Made by a program: the position numbers and the translations under genes
The notes under the pieces: model-generated
What the model saw: the letters and a program-made list of their open reading frames with translations, nothing else
The model's database searches: none
What the model was told of the DNA's origin: nothing
Shown: piece after piece, positions 1-9,198 of the stretch
Numbering within the stretch: position 1 is the first letter of the stretch
How the letters are laid out: each line of letters opens with the position of its first letter
NCBI GenBank assembly: GCA_028284155.1
Contig: JANQSF010000155.1
Location: forward strand, 62,001 to 126,000
Direction of reading: 5' to 3'
Length of the DNA stretch: 64,000 nucleotides
Origin: Phycisphaeraceae bacterium
GTDB lineage: Bacteria; Planctomycetota; Phycisphaerae; Phycisphaerales; Phycisphaeraceae

Positions 1-2
1 AG

Positions 3-488
3 CGTGTTCGGCTAGTCGCACGTTTCTACAAGGTGTGGAAGTCAAAGCGATACCTCACGGCCGAGGAAGAGCTGAAAGGGATGAAACTAGAGGACGCGCC
101 GGTCGAGTCGTTCCTGGTGTTCGTCGGGAAGACGGCGACAGTCTCGGCCGGGAGTGGTAAGTCGCTTGACGGGATCGACAAGAAGTTCCTGTGGGTCGTC
201 GGTGGCGCTGTTCTGATCATGATCGTCGGCTGGTGGCGTATTCGAAAGAACCTGACGCCGCGGATGACGCATGCACAGCAACGCTTGATGGAACGACGCG
301 AGGCGCGCGAAGCTGGCGTGACAGCAGATAACGACATGGTTGATGACGGCGAGCCTTTGCCCGAAGACCCGATCGAGGCGATGGAAGAGATGGAACGGCG
401 ACGGCGCGCGGCGGCCGAGGCTGAGGATACGACGCCGGAGTTGGAAGCGCTCAAGGCGGTGCAGCGCGAGGGGAAGCCGTTGTCATAG
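3..488 (+). CDS. C-terminal part of an unrecognised membrane protein (5' truncated)
   Basis: The reading frame is open to the left window edge and ends with TAG at 486-488. A GTG at 33 could start a 151-residue protein, but the frame continues upstream without a stop and the GTG has no clear ribosome binding site, so a gene cut by the window edge is more likely. One hydrophobic segment lies about residues 50-66 counted from the GTG (WVVGGAVLIMIVGWW). It is followed by a basic stretch and a long acidic and basic, probably helical, cytoplasmic tail rich in E, R and A. No family was recognised. A bidirectional terminator follows 38 bases downstream. Confidence 0.6.
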   Translation, partial: RVRLVARFYKVWKSKRYLTAEEELKGMKLEDAPVESFLVFVGKTATVSAGSGKSLDGIDKKFLWVVGGAVLIMIVGWWRIRKNLTPRMTHAQQRLMERREAREAGVTADNDMVDDGEPLPEDPIEAMEEMERRRRAAAEAEDTTPELEALKAVQREGKPLS

Positions 489-526
489 ATGACGATGCGA
501 GCTAATTCGCAATCGTAAAAAGAAAA

Positions 527-557
527 CCGGGCCTTTGGAAAGGCCCGGCTTCGTTTT
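527..557 (+). terminator. Bidirectional intrinsic terminator
   Basis: A perfect 10-bp stem (527-536 with 539-548, CCGGGCCTTT/AAAGGCCCGG) has a two-base GG gap; in practice the innermost pairs open to form the loop. It is followed by a T-rich tract on the plus strand and preceded by an A-rich tract that gives U residues on the minus strand. It sits between two convergent genes ending at 488 and 604, so it can serve both. Confidence 0.85.
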
Positions 558-603
558 GCGCTTTGCGTTTTGGTTTGACTGGTGGTCTCGGGAGCAGGCT
601 GGT

Positions 604-1668
604 TTACTGCACGTCCCAGACCATGTTCAGGAAGTAGAAGTTGTCGAGTCGGTCGACGCCGTCGTCGGGCTGACTGTCGTACTGCGTGCGGAGGCCGAGC
701 CGGAGCTTCCAGTTGGCTTCCTTGTTGAGCGGGATCTCGCCGGCGTTTTCCATGGTCGCCCGCCAGGCGGAGAAGTCGTCGAGCGGGAAGTAAAAGTCGA
801 GCGTGTGTGTGAACTTCAGCCACTCGTTCAGCTCGATCCAGTAGTCGTGGCCGGCCTGGCCGATGGCCGAAGTACGGTCGCCGCCGGTCGAGAAGCTTTC
901 GTGCTGAAGACCGAGGCCGCCACGGGCCTTCCACTCGTGTTCGGGCTTGCGGATCAGGAAAAGCCCGAGGCCTCCGGTAGCCGTCGCACGCAGGTCGAGG
1001 TTCTCGAACTCGTCGTTTTCCAATTCGACGCCGCCCCAGACGAACAGGTCTTGGTTGATGTCGACCTCAAGCTTGGCGCCGCCCAGAATCTCGCGCGTCG
1101 TGTCTTCGCCGTTCTCGCGTGCATATCGACCTGCGGCGTAGATCGACAGGCGGTCTTTGTCGGTCGTGCGATTGGCTTCGGCTCGGCCGTTGATGGCGAC
1201 ACGTTCGCTGTTGCCGGTCTGGCCGTTGATGCCCAACTCGAGCCGCAGCTTCCACTTGGCGCGGGCGGCCTCGTACTTGGCTTGCGCGGCGGCGACCTCG
1301 GGGCTGACGTCGTCCTTCCGCCAAACCGCTTTGACCTGGCCGGCCGGGACGTTGCGCTGGCCGACGACCTCGCCGGTCACGGTCTGGCCGCCGTCGGCCG
1401 CGGGGGCGAGCTTGCCGATCACCGTGTCGCCGCTTTCGAGGCGGACGTTCACGTCGTCGGCTGTGCCGATCGACTTGACCTGCGCGGCGTCGATCTCCAG
1501 TTCGCCGGCGAAACCGGTCTTGATCTTGAGCTTGCCGCCGTCGAGGCGTTGCACCTCGCCGACGAGTTTGCTGCCGTCCTTGAGGATGACTTCGTCGGCG
1601 GCGGCGGGCGAGACGGCGAGCAGAGCGAGGGTGAGAGACAGTGCGATGACGGCGGCAAAGCGGCCCAT
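604..1668 (-). CDS. DUF481 outer-membrane beta-barrel protein
   Basis: 354 residues. A signal peptide (residues 1-24, ending SPAAA|DE) is followed by an LSm/SH3-like small domain (about 25-105, starting DEVILKDGSKLVGEV). The rest is a DUF481 barrel with alternating aromatic and charged strands (KLRLELGINGQTGNSE, FLNMVWDVQ at the C-terminus). DUF481 proteins (YdiY type) are predicted outer-membrane barrels of unknown cargo, some linked to salt or pH stress. The terminal residue is Q rather than the usual aromatic, with W two residues before it. The ATG has a GGGAG motif eight bases upstream. The gene stands alone and converges on the preceding gene at a shared terminator. Confidence 0.85.
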   Translation of the reverse strand: MGRFAAVIALSLTLALLAVSPAAADEVILKDGSKLVGEVQRLDGGKLKIKTGFAGELEIDAAQVKSIGTADDVNVRLESGDTVIGKLAPAADGGQTVTGEVVGQRNVPAGQVKAVWRKDDVSPEVAAAQAKYEAARAKWKLRLELGINGQTGNSERVAINGRAEANRTTDKDRLSIYAAGRYARENGEDTTREILGGAKLEVDINQDLFVWGGVELENDEFENLDLRATATGGLGLFLIRKPEHEWKARGGLGLQHESFSTGGDRTSAIGQAGHDYWIELNEWLKFTHTLDFYFPLDDFSAWRATMENAGEIPLNKEANWKLRLGLRTQYDSQPDDGVDRLDNFYFLNMVWDVQ

Positions 1669-1763
1669 GTTTCAAGCTCCCAAGGATGGTGAAGGTCGAG
1701 CGCGATGATAGGCGACGTGATCGGATTCGAGTGTCACCGCTGGGCGAGTCAGGAATCGGCCCG

Positions 1764-4700
1764 CTAGAGGCCCTCAATACGCGCAATCTCTGCTTCGATA
1801 CCCTTAACCGACTTCATGGTGCGAGCCCGCTGACCCGGATCGGGCTCCAGACGGATTGACGTTTCCAATGCGGCCTTGGCCCGACGGTATCGGTCGAGCA
1901 ATTCCGCCCGGGTCGCGGGGACGAGCAAGGCCTGCATCGCGAGCGCGCTACCCAACGCGTGATGCCCGTCCCGCCATACCACCGGCGAGCGATCAGCGGT
2001 CACCACCCTGAGCGCCGCTTCGCTGGCGGCGACCGAGTCTTCCAGAAACAGAACCGCCGCGACGCCGCCCACATCGAACGCCCGGCCATTGAGGGTCACC
2101 GCACGCGACACCTGCAAGTTGGCCCACTCGGTTGGAAACCTCTCACGTGTCAGCACGGCCGACGCCACCTCAAGCAGTTTCAGCGACTCATCCAGAAACC
2201 TGAACCGGACCGAACGATCTTTAAGCGCCGCCAAGTGGCGAAACGCGTGCGAGGCGGACACCAGCGTCTTGGCCCAGTTGACCCTGGAGTCGTGCTCGGC
2301 ACGCACGACCGCCACATCCTTGTAGACCTGGATCGCTTCTTCCAGTATCGCCGTTCGCTGGGCCGCATCGTTCGTCAAGACTGCGCGTTCAGTCATCACA
2401 TGGGCAATGTTGTGCTGCGTCTTGGCCCACACGCGCGGGACAACTTCACGTGGGCGGACACGCAATGCGGCCCGGTACGCGGCCTCGCAAGCCAGAAGCC
2501 CGCGCAGGCGTTCTTCGCCGCTGAGCGATTTGGCCTGAGCGCGCAACGCGATCCCTAGATTGAACTGAGCCATCCCCCAAGACTCGGGCGCTGATTGCTC
2601 GGTGATGACGGCCAGCACATCACGACTGCACTGCACCGCTTCACGCAGCCGTTCGGCGCGCTGCGCGGCGGGGTCTGTCTCCGCCAACTCGACCAGTGCG
2701 ACGGCCAGGCTGATCTGCGTACTCAACCAACGCGCGGGGTGTGAATCGCGTTTGTTGATAGTCAGGGAATCGCGAAAACACTTGACTGCCTCTTCGCGCA
2801 GCCCTGCGCCCGCTTTGACACCGGCCGCTTCGGCCTGATCCTGCAACGCGTAGCCAAGATTGTGCTGCGCCATCGCCCATTCGTTCGGCAGTTTTTCGCG
2901 GTCGATCTTTTCAAGAGCCGAGCGGTAGTCGCGCACCGCCTGCCGGTTCAGCACCAATCGCTCATCACCGCTTGAAGCCCGGGCAAGGCCACCCAGAACG
3001 CTTGCGCGTTGAGTCAAAGCGTACGCCCACTCGTTCGGTGTTGTATCGGGCGCATATACCTCCAACGCCGCGTTGAACGCGGTCCGCGCTTCGTTCAATA
3101 ACGCGACATGTTTGGGCCCAACGGTTTCCCTCGCCAGACTCGCGAGTGTCACACCGAGGTTGTGCTGCGACATCGCCCAGCTTCTCGGGTCGGTCTCACG
3201 CCGGTGAATCTCAAGCGCCGTGCGGTGGGTCGACATCGACGCCTCGAGTAGTTTCCGCTTCTGCTCACCCTGCTTGCACTCGGCCAGATCAGCCAGTGTG
3301 CTGGCGATGCAGAACTGCACCCACGCCCAGTAGTTCGGATGCTTCTCCCGTGAGACGGTCGCCAACAACCCGCGCTGTGTTTCAAGAGCCTCGATCAACA
3401 CGGGCTCGCGATCAGCGCTGGTCATGGCGTTGGCGTGGTTGATCTGCGTGAGCGCGACGTTGCCGCGGACCGTCCAGTGATGCCGCGGGTGCGCATCGGC
3501 CGTGAACACCTCCAAGGCCGATCGGTAGGCCGACAGCGCCAAGTCACGCCGTTGGCGAATCTCCGCCCCCGTTGATCGTTGCGCCCAATTGGACGCCGCG
3601 TTCCCAAGCAGGAAGTGCAACTCAGCCCATGTTTCAGGCCACGTCTGCCGCAGGGTGACACCGATCGCGCGTTGATAGGTCGCCACCGCCTGGCCGAATT
3701 GCTCGCTCGCCATCTGCGCGTGCGCTTTGAGCGCCAACGCCCGCGCTTCCTTGACCCGCGCGGCCTCGATCCGTTCCGCGGCGGCCTTGGCGACGGCCTC
3801 GACCGCCTCACGCTCCTGTCTCGCCTTGTCGGCCGCGTCGCCGGCGCTTTTGGCCGCGTCGGCGAATCGCTGTTGAGCGAACTCGGCCAACGCGCGGTCG
3901 TAGAAGTCGGCGCCTGGGTCGGCCAGCACGGCCGCGACAAACAGGTCGATCGCGGCGCGCATCTCGCTCGGCGGCACGCCCGCGTCCTGCGCGACCTGCG
4001 CCACCGCCCGGTCGAACCTTTGCTGGCCGGTTAGCCGAAGCGCCGCCAGTTCGACCTGCTGCCGGCTGTACACGTCGGCGACCTGCTTGATGTATCGCCG
4101 CTGCTTGTCCAGTTCCGTCTCGACGGTGTCGAGCCGTTGCTCGGCTTGCTCGACCTGCTGATGCGTGCCTTGTCGCTTGTGATTGACCCACCACAAGCCG
4201 ACGCCCAGCATGGCCAGCACGACCAGCACGACGGCCACACCCCGCGCCAACCGGCTGCGCGACCGGCGCAGGTCGTCCGCCAACCGCTCGACGCGCGTCT
4301 GCAACTGGTGAACCTTCAGCGATAGGTCATCGCGCGAGTCGACCGGTGTAAACAGTTCGTCACCGGATTGCAGACGTTGTCGGTGGGCTTGCTGCAGCGC
4401 ACGCCGTTCGTCGTCTTCCGGTTCGTGCGCGTCGTAAGGGAAGCCGTCGCCGCAAATGAAGAGGTAAACCGGCTTGCCCAATTCGCGAGCTGTCTCGTAC
4501 TCGATTTGCGTGTAGCTGCGCCGCGGCTCGTCGTCGCTGAATTCCTGCGGCTCGCTGCCGTACGCCACGCCCACGACGTGCACAACGGCGTCGCACTGAG
4601 CCAGTTTCTCGCGCAGCATCTGACGCACCGAACCCGCAGACGGCGGGAAGTTGGTCTGCTCAACGGGTGTGCAGCCGAGCGTAAGCAACGCCTGCTTGAT

Positions 4701-4769
4701 GACCTGCCGACACGTGCCCAAGTCGGCCGAGGTCGCGCTGATGAAGATGTCCGGGCGAGAAGGTCGCAC
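1764..4769 (-). CDS. Membrane-anchored DUF4062 protein with long TPR-like repeat array
   Basis: 1001 residues. Residues 6-110 match DUF4062 (IFISATSADLG, a VHVVGVAYGSE strand, the IEYETA helix and VYLFICG), a TIR-like fold found at the N-terminus of many signalling and defence proteins. A single membrane segment follows at about 175-195, then a coiled coil at 198-245 and an A/E/R-rich helical region to about 350. The rest is a tandem array of about eleven 60-residue units, each carrying a P-x-x-W-A-x-x-Q-x-N-L-G-like signature (for example PNEWAMAQHNLGYAL), typical of TPR solenoids. The start is GTG with GGAG six bases upstream. No catalytic effector domain such as a protease or nuclease is fused. 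Function is unknown; sensing or scaffolding at the membrane is inferred. Confidence 0.85.
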   Translation of the reverse strand: MRPSRPDIFISATSADLGTCRQVIKQALLTLGCTPVEQTNFPPSAGSVRQMLREKLAQCDAVVHVVGVAYGSEPQEFSDDEPRRSYTQIEYETARELGKPVYLFICGDGFPYDAHEPEDDERRALQQAHRQRLQSGDELFTPVDSRDDLSLKVHQLQTRVERLADDLRRSRSRLARGVAVVLVVLAMLGVGLWWVNHKRQGTHQQVEQAEQRLDTVETELDKQRRYIKQVADVYSRQQVELAALRLTGQQRFDRAVAQVAQDAGVPPSEMRAAIDLFVAAVLADPGADFYDRALAEFAQQRFADAAKSAGDAADKARQEREAVEAVAKAAAERIEAARVKEARALALKAHAQMASEQFGQAVATYQRAIGVTLRQTWPETWAELHFLLGNAASNWAQRSTGAEIRQRRDLALSAYRSALEVFTADAHPRHHWTVRGNVALTQINHANAMTSADREPVLIEALETQRGLLATVSREKHPNYWAWVQFCIASTLADLAECKQGEQKRKLLEASMSTHRTALEIHRRETDPRSWAMSQHNLGVTLASLARETVGPKHVALLNEARTAFNAALEVYAPDTTPNEWAYALTQRASVLGGLARASSGDERLVLNRQAVRDYRSALEKIDREKLPNEWAMAQHNLGYALQDQAEAAGVKAGAGLREEAVKCFRDSLTINKRDSHPARWLSTQISLAVALVELAETDPAAQRAERLREAVQCSRDVLAVITEQSAPESWGMAQFNLGIALRAQAKSLSGEERLRGLLACEAAYRAALRVRPREVVPRVWAKTQHNIAHVMTERAVLTNDAAQRTAILEEAIQVYKDVAVVRAEHDSRVNWAKTLVSASHAFRHLAALKDRSVRFRFLDESLKLLEVASAVLTRERFPTEWANLQVSRAVTLNGRAFDVGGVAAVLFLEDSVAASEAALRVVTADRSPVVWRDGHHALGSALAMQALLVPATRAELLDRYRRAKAALETSIRLEPDPGQRARTMKSVKGIEAEIARIEGL

Positions 4770-5026
4770 GCGACGCTCCGCGAGGTCCAGTCGCCACAGT
4801 TTATTCGCTCACCCACATCCCCAGTCGACCCAGCCGTCACAACCGGGCAATCGGGGCCACCTCTTTGCCAACCGTTGCGACCCGAACGCCGGTGAAACAG
4901 TTCCGAGAACGACCGGACGAGGGTGTTCAGGTCACCCATCCACATCCCGATTGGGGGACGGGGGGTCCATAGAAGCACCCGCGCCCGGACCACGCAGGCC
5001 CGTGCGGCGGACAGGAGCACCGCTTC
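4770..5026. other. Divergent intergenic region
   Basis: 257 bases between the DUF4062 gene (minus) and the subtilase gene (plus). It must hold both promoters. Visible elements are the two Shine-Dalgarno motifs (minus-strand GGAG at 4776-4779; plus-strand AGGAG at 5013-5017). I saw no strong -35/-10 pair, RNA structure or repeat. Confidence 0.5.
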
Positions 5027-8000
5027 ATGGACCGACGTGCAGGTCAACCAGACCGGCGGGGCGATGGCCCGCGCCGGCGTGGCGATCGACGCAGACATCC
5101 CTTGGCCCCCGAATTCGGCCGACGCACCGACACTTGGATCGGGGCGATGGAGCCGCTGGAGCCAAGGGTGCTCATGTCGGTCGACATGGGTGTCGGCCCG
5201 ATTGTCGGCCCGATGCCCAGCCCGTCGCACGACGCGCACGCGGGCGTGTTACAGGGCAAACATCAACTCAACATTGCACCATCCGATGACACGCGCGTCT
5301 CGATCACCGGCTGGCTCGGCGGCGACGCGGCGACATCCAACGACTACGACGACACACGCGTTTCGATAGCCGGGTTCGCCGACACCGGCGCGTCCGTGCA
5401 GGCGATCGACACGCTGACCTGGCAGGGTCGCGACATCCAGGCCGCGGCGGGTCAATGGCTCATCCAGGCCAACCCCGCGACGTTCGGCGGCACCTGGACG
5501 CAAGACAGCCTGAACACACTGCTCGGCCTCGACCAACTCGGCGGCCACGTCGTCCGCGACCTGGGCGCGTCGGGCAGCTACCTCGTCCAACTCAACACCG
5601 ACCTGTCAGCCGACGCGCTGCTGAGCTACTTCGATCGCAACCTGCACATCACGCACGCCGAGCCGAACGTCTTCATCGACACGTTTAGCGACGGCTGGGA
5701 AGACACACGGATCGACACCGGCTCGCCCATCAGCGGCCACGTGTTCGACGCGCTTTCTGCTTCGTCGGGCGGCGGTGAGGGCCTTGTGACGATTGACGCG
5801 GGCGACGGCAACGTCGTGATCGGCGTGATCGACACGGGCGTCGACTACACACACCCGGCGTTGCAGGACTTCATGTGGACGAACCCGGGCGAGATCATCG
5901 GCAACGGCCTGGACGACGACGGCAACGGTTACGTCGACGACATCTTCGGCTACGACTTCGTCAACGACGACGCCGACCCGATGGACGACCACTCGCACGG
6001 CACGCACGTGGCCGGCATCATCACGCAGACGGCTGAGCAGGTGCGCGCGCTGACCGGCGGATCGGGCAGCGTGTCGATCATGGCATTGAAGTTCCTCGAC
6101 GCCGACGGGTCTGGCTTCATGTCCGACGCCGTGTCGGCGATCAACTACTCGGTCATGATGAAGCAGGAACACGGCGTCAACATCCGTGCGACCAACAACA
6201 GTTGGGGCGGCGGCGGCGCCGACTATTCGCTGCGGCGGGCGATCGAGAACTCCCGCGACGCCGACATGCTGTTCCTCGCGGCCGCGGGCAACAGCAACGA
6301 AGACACCGACTCGAAACCGCACTACCCGTCGTCGTTCTCAACCGAGAACGTCGTGAGCGTCGCGGCGGTCGACACGAGCAACAACCTCGCGTCGTTCAGC
6401 AACTACGGCGCGACGACGGTCGATCTGGCGGCGCAGGGCGTTCGCATCAACAGCACGGTCCCGGGCGGCGGGTACGCGCGGTTCAGCGGCACGTCGATGG
6501 CGACGCCGCACGTCGCGGCCGTGGCCGGCATGCTCTGGACGCAAGCGCCGGACGCGACGTACAGCGAAGTCCGCGACGCGCTGCTCAACGGCGTCACGCC
6601 GATCGCCGGGTTGGACGGCAAGGTCGCCACCGGCGGCGTGCTCAACGCGGCCGGCGCACTGACGAGCATCACGCCCACGCCCGACCGCTACGAAGACAAC
6701 GACTCGGCCTCGGCCGTGCTTGACATGACGCCCGGCGCAGCCAACAGCGCGCACTTCGGCGTGATCTCAGCCGAGACGACCGTTCACAATCTGAATTTCA
6801 TCGACGACACCGGCGACTGGTTCGCCTTCAGCCTCGACCGCGTCGGCGACGAAAACGCGGCCGTGCAGGTCGACTTTGCGAACACGCAACACGACCTGGC
6901 GTTGACGCTCTATGCCGACGACGGGGTCACCGTGCTCGGCCAATCGGACGGCTCGACCGGGCGGGAGTGGGTCAGTCTCGACGGCCTGGAAGCGGGGACG
7001 TACCTCGTCCACGTCACGCAGGCCAGCAGCGGCGTCGCCAGCGCGTCGTACTCTTTGACAGTCACGCCGCCGATCGCCTCGACCGGTGACGCATACGAAG
7101 ACAACGACACACCGTCGCAGGTCGATGCGCAACTGCCGGGCGGGCTGAACAGCCCGAACCTCGGCCGACTGGTCGCGCCGTTGACGGTGAGCGGCCTGAA
7201 CACGATGGATGACGCGACCGACTGGTTCCGCCTGGAACTGGCGGACGAAGGCGGGTCGTCGCATGGTGTTCGGATCACGTTTGAACATCGCGACGGTGAC
7301 TTGGACATGGCGCTCTACCGCGACAACGCGTCGAGCGTGATCGAGCGCAGCCTGAGCATCAACGACGAGGAGTTCATCTCGTTCGACGGGCTCGAGGCCG
7401 GCGTGTATTACGTCAAAGTGTGGGGCCACCTTGGCGCGCAGAACCCGAACTACACGCTTTCGGTCACGCCGCCTGCCGAGCCGCCCGCCCCACCGCCGCC
7501 GCCGCCGTCAGAACCGCCTGCTGAACCGCCCGCGGAGCCGCCAGCCGAGCCGCCCGCAGAACCGCCCGCAGAACCACCGGCTGAGCCGCCAGCGGATCCC
7601 CCTCCACCGCCACCGCCACCGCCTCCACCGCCTCCACCTCCGCCGCCAGCGCCCGAGTTGCCGGACCTGGTCGTCGGATCGATCGGGTATGAAGACGGTG
7701 TGTACGAAGCAGGTCAGACGCTGCGCGTCGATTCCGTGGTGAACGACGCGAGCGACGACAGCCTCGACGGTGTCGGTGTGTTCGACACGCAGGTGCGCCT
7801 GTCGCGCGACCACGTGTGGGGCAATAACGACGACATCATCCTCGACACCGCGCGCTACGACGGGGCCGGCGCTTCGGCCGACGGGTTGATCAACACGCAC
7901 GAGGTGAGCCTGCCCGACTCGATCCCAGCCGGCGACTATTTCGTCGCGGTCAAGGCCGACTCCGGCAACCACGTCGACGAGACGAACGAGTCCAACAACG

Positions 8001-8704
8001 TGCGTTGGTCGTCGTCAGCCAACCTGACCATCGCTCAGACCGAGGTGCTCAACTTCGACAGTTCCGCGCCGCTGTTCTACACCGACGCGACCAACGTGAG
8101 CGTCATGGTCCGCCTGTACGGCCAAGGCCAGGGTGAAGTACACATGCACCCCGACGGCAGTGTCGAACTGGTCGTGAGCGGCACGAACAAGTCGTCGAAG
8201 CTCATGGTCCGCGCCCGCGGCCACCGCGCCACAACCATGCTCAAAGGCGTGACCGTCACCGGCGACCTGCGCGCGTTGCACGCGAACAACGTGAACATCG
8301 CGGGCAACGTCACGGTGTCCGGCGGCCTGCGCAGCCTGGTCGTCCGCGATGTCGACAACGCGACGATCTCGGTCGGCGAAGGCGCCCGTTCGTGGCACAC
8401 GCTGCGCCTCAAGGCCCGCAACGTGACCGATACGTCGGTCGAGTCGCAGACGTCGATCCGGTTGATCTACGTCAAGCAGTGGTCCGACCTGGACAGTCAC
8501 GACGACACGGTGACCGCCCCGACGATCGGCCGAGTCCTCAGCCGTGGCGCGTTCGATGCGGACCTGATCGAGATCGCGCCGGGCACCGACCCGACCGACC
8601 TGAGCGACACGACCCAACCGCGCGACATGGACGACAGCAGCGACGCCATGTCGCAAGGCGTGCAGCCGAGGTCGAGCGGCGGATCGTCTCGGATGGTTGC
8701 GTGA
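5027..8704 (+). CDS. Secreted subtilisin-like (S8) protease with LEPR-XLL leader, PPC domains and CARDB domain
   Basis: 1225 residues. The ATG has AGGAG nine bases upstream (5013-5017); an internal ATG at 5147, just before the LEPR motif, is a less likely start. Order: Arg-rich leader (1-40), LEPRVLMS motif (44-51), propeptide-like region, then S8 catalytic domain with Asp269 (VIDTGVD), His324 (SHGTHVAG), oxyanion Asn422 (AAGN) and Ser490 (GTSMATP). Two PPC domains follow (about 554-685 and 692-815), then a PPAE/polyproline linker encoded at about 7468-7665, a CARDB domain (about 878-1004) and a C-terminal beta-rich domain. All catalytic residues are present. It is expected to act at or outside the cell surface. 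The palindromic repeat at 8738-8787 lies just after the stop. Confidence 0.93.
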   Translation: MDRRAGQPDRRGDGPRRRGDRRRHPLAPEFGRRTDTWIGAMEPLEPRVLMSVDMGVGPIVGPMPSPSHDAHAGVLQGKHQLNIAPSDDTRVSITGWLGGDAATSNDYDDTRVSIAGFADTGASVQAIDTLTWQGRDIQAAAGQWLIQANPATFGGTWTQDSLNTLLGLDQLGGHVVRDLGASGSYLVQLNTDLSADALLSYFDRNLHITHAEPNVFIDTFSDGWEDTRIDTGSPISGHVFDALSASSGGGEGLVTIDAGDGNVVIGVIDTGVDYTHPALQDFMWTNPGEIIGNGLDDDGNGYVDDIFGYDFVNDDADPMDDHSHGTHVAGIITQTAEQVRALTGGSGSVSIMALKFLDADGSGFMSDAVSAINYSVMMKQEHGVNIRATNNSWGGGGADYSLRRAIENSRDADMLFLAAAGNSNEDTDSKPHYPSSFSTENVVSVAAVDTSNNLASFSNYGATTVDLAAQGVRINSTVPGGGYARFSGTSMATPHVAAVAGMLWTQAPDATYSEVRDALLNGVTPIAGLDGKVATGGVLNAAGALTSITPTPDRYEDNDSASAVLDMTPGAANSAHFGVISAETTVHNLNFIDDTGDWFAFSLDRVGDENAAVQVDFANTQHDLALTLYADDGVTVLGQSDGSTGREWVSLDGLEAGTYLVHVTQASSGVASASYSLTVTPPIASTGDAYEDNDTPSQVDAQLPGGLNSPNLGRLVAPLTVSGLNTMDDATDWFRLELADEGGSSHGVRITFEHRDGDLDMALYRDNASSVIERSLSINDEEFISFDGLEAGVYYVKVWGHLGAQNPNYTLSVTPPAEPPAPPPPPPSEPPAEPPAEPPAEPPAEPPAEPPAEPPADPPPPPPPPPPPPPPPPPAPELPDLVVGSIGYEDGVYEAGQTLRVDSVVNDASDDSLDGVGVFDTQVRLSRDHVWGNNDDIILDTARYDGAGASADGLINTHEVSLPDSIPAGDYFVAVKADSGNHVDETNESNNVRWSSSANLTIAQTEVLNFDSSAPLFYTDATNVSVMVRLYGQGQGEVHMHPDGSVELVVSGTNKSSKLMVRARGHRATTMLKGVTVTGDLRALHANNVNIAGNVTVSGGLRSLVVRDVDNATISVGEGARSWHTLRLKARNVTDTSVESQTSIRLIYVKQWSDLDSHDDTVTAPTIGRVLSRGAFDADLIEIAPGTDPTDLSDTTQPRDMDDSSDAMSQGVQPRSSGGSSRMVA
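7500..7660 (+). repeat. In-gene PPAE and polyproline repeat linker
   Basis: Within the subtilase gene the DNA repeats a 12-base unit encoding P-A-E-P or P-P-A-E about seven times, then a long run of CCN codons encoding polyproline. This is a flexible spacer between the second PPC domain and the CARDB domain, and a likely site for length change by slippage. Confidence 0.85.
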
Positions 8705-8737
8705 GCGATGGTGACCTGATTGAGTTGACATTGACAC

Positions 8738-8787
8738 GCGCTAAGCCGCAAGCGGCCGCAGTTCATCCGCCGCTTGCGGCTTAGCGC
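8738..8787. repeat. REP-like inverted pair, family A (GCTAAG-CCGCAAGCGG)
   Basis: Perfect 18-bp arms, GCGCTAAGCCGCAAGCGG at 8738-8755 and its reverse complement at 8770-8787, are separated by 14 bases. Each arm contains its own small hairpin (CCGC-AA-GCGG) plus an asymmetric GCGCTAAG foot. The same 18-mer occurs five more times in the window. It lies between the subtilase and yhdT genes. Confidence 0.9.
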
Positions 8788-8838
8788 TGCGCCCATCAAA
8801 CGTCCCTCGACACGAACCGTTATCATCATCGGCCTGAC

Positions 8839-9198
8839 ATGGCCGACCCGCTCCCACCAACGTCGACGAACGAGCCGCCTCCCGACCCGGTCTTCGTCGC
8901 GGCGCGGCGTGAGGCGTTGGTCATCCTCGGCGCGTGGGCGACCTGCCTGGTCTGGTGCATCACCACCTGCGTCGTGCTGGGGTACGGCGATTCCTCGGGC
9001 GATGTCACGCTGATTCTGGGCATCCCACATTGGGTCTTCTGGGGCGTGGTCGTCCCATGGGCCTCGGCCGGCGTCTTTTCCGTCGTGTTCGCCACCTTCT
9101 TCATGAAGGACCACGACCTGGGCCCGGATCGGATGATCGAGGACGCCGAACGCACGACGCGCGACAACGCCGACTCGGCGGAGGGCGACGATGCCTGA
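8839..9198 (+). CDS. YhdT-like (DUF997) small symporter-associated membrane protein
   Basis: 119 residues with two hydrophobic segments (about 26-48 and 62-88; VILGAWATCLVWCIT and HWVFWGVVVPWASAGVF). The pattern matches DUF997/YhdT proteins, which are commonly encoded just before PanF-type sodium:solute symporters, as here. The stop overlaps the symporter start by eight bases, indicating translational coupling. The start codon has no obvious Shine-Dalgarno. A TATCAT hexamer twelve bases upstream could be a -10 box giving a very short leader. The short acidic C-terminal tail is cytoplasmic by inference. Confidence 0.75.
   Translation: MADPLPPTSTNEPPPDPVFVAARREALVILGAWATCLVWCITTCVVLGYGDSSGDVTLILGIPHWVFWGVVVPWASAGVFSVVFATFFMKDHDLGPDRMIEDAERTTRDNADSAEGDDA

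Noticed and set aside
535..1692. Plus-strand open frame opposite the DUF481 gene
   Set aside because: The minus strand has a signal peptide and barrel motifs; the plus product is V/L/D-rich with no motif.
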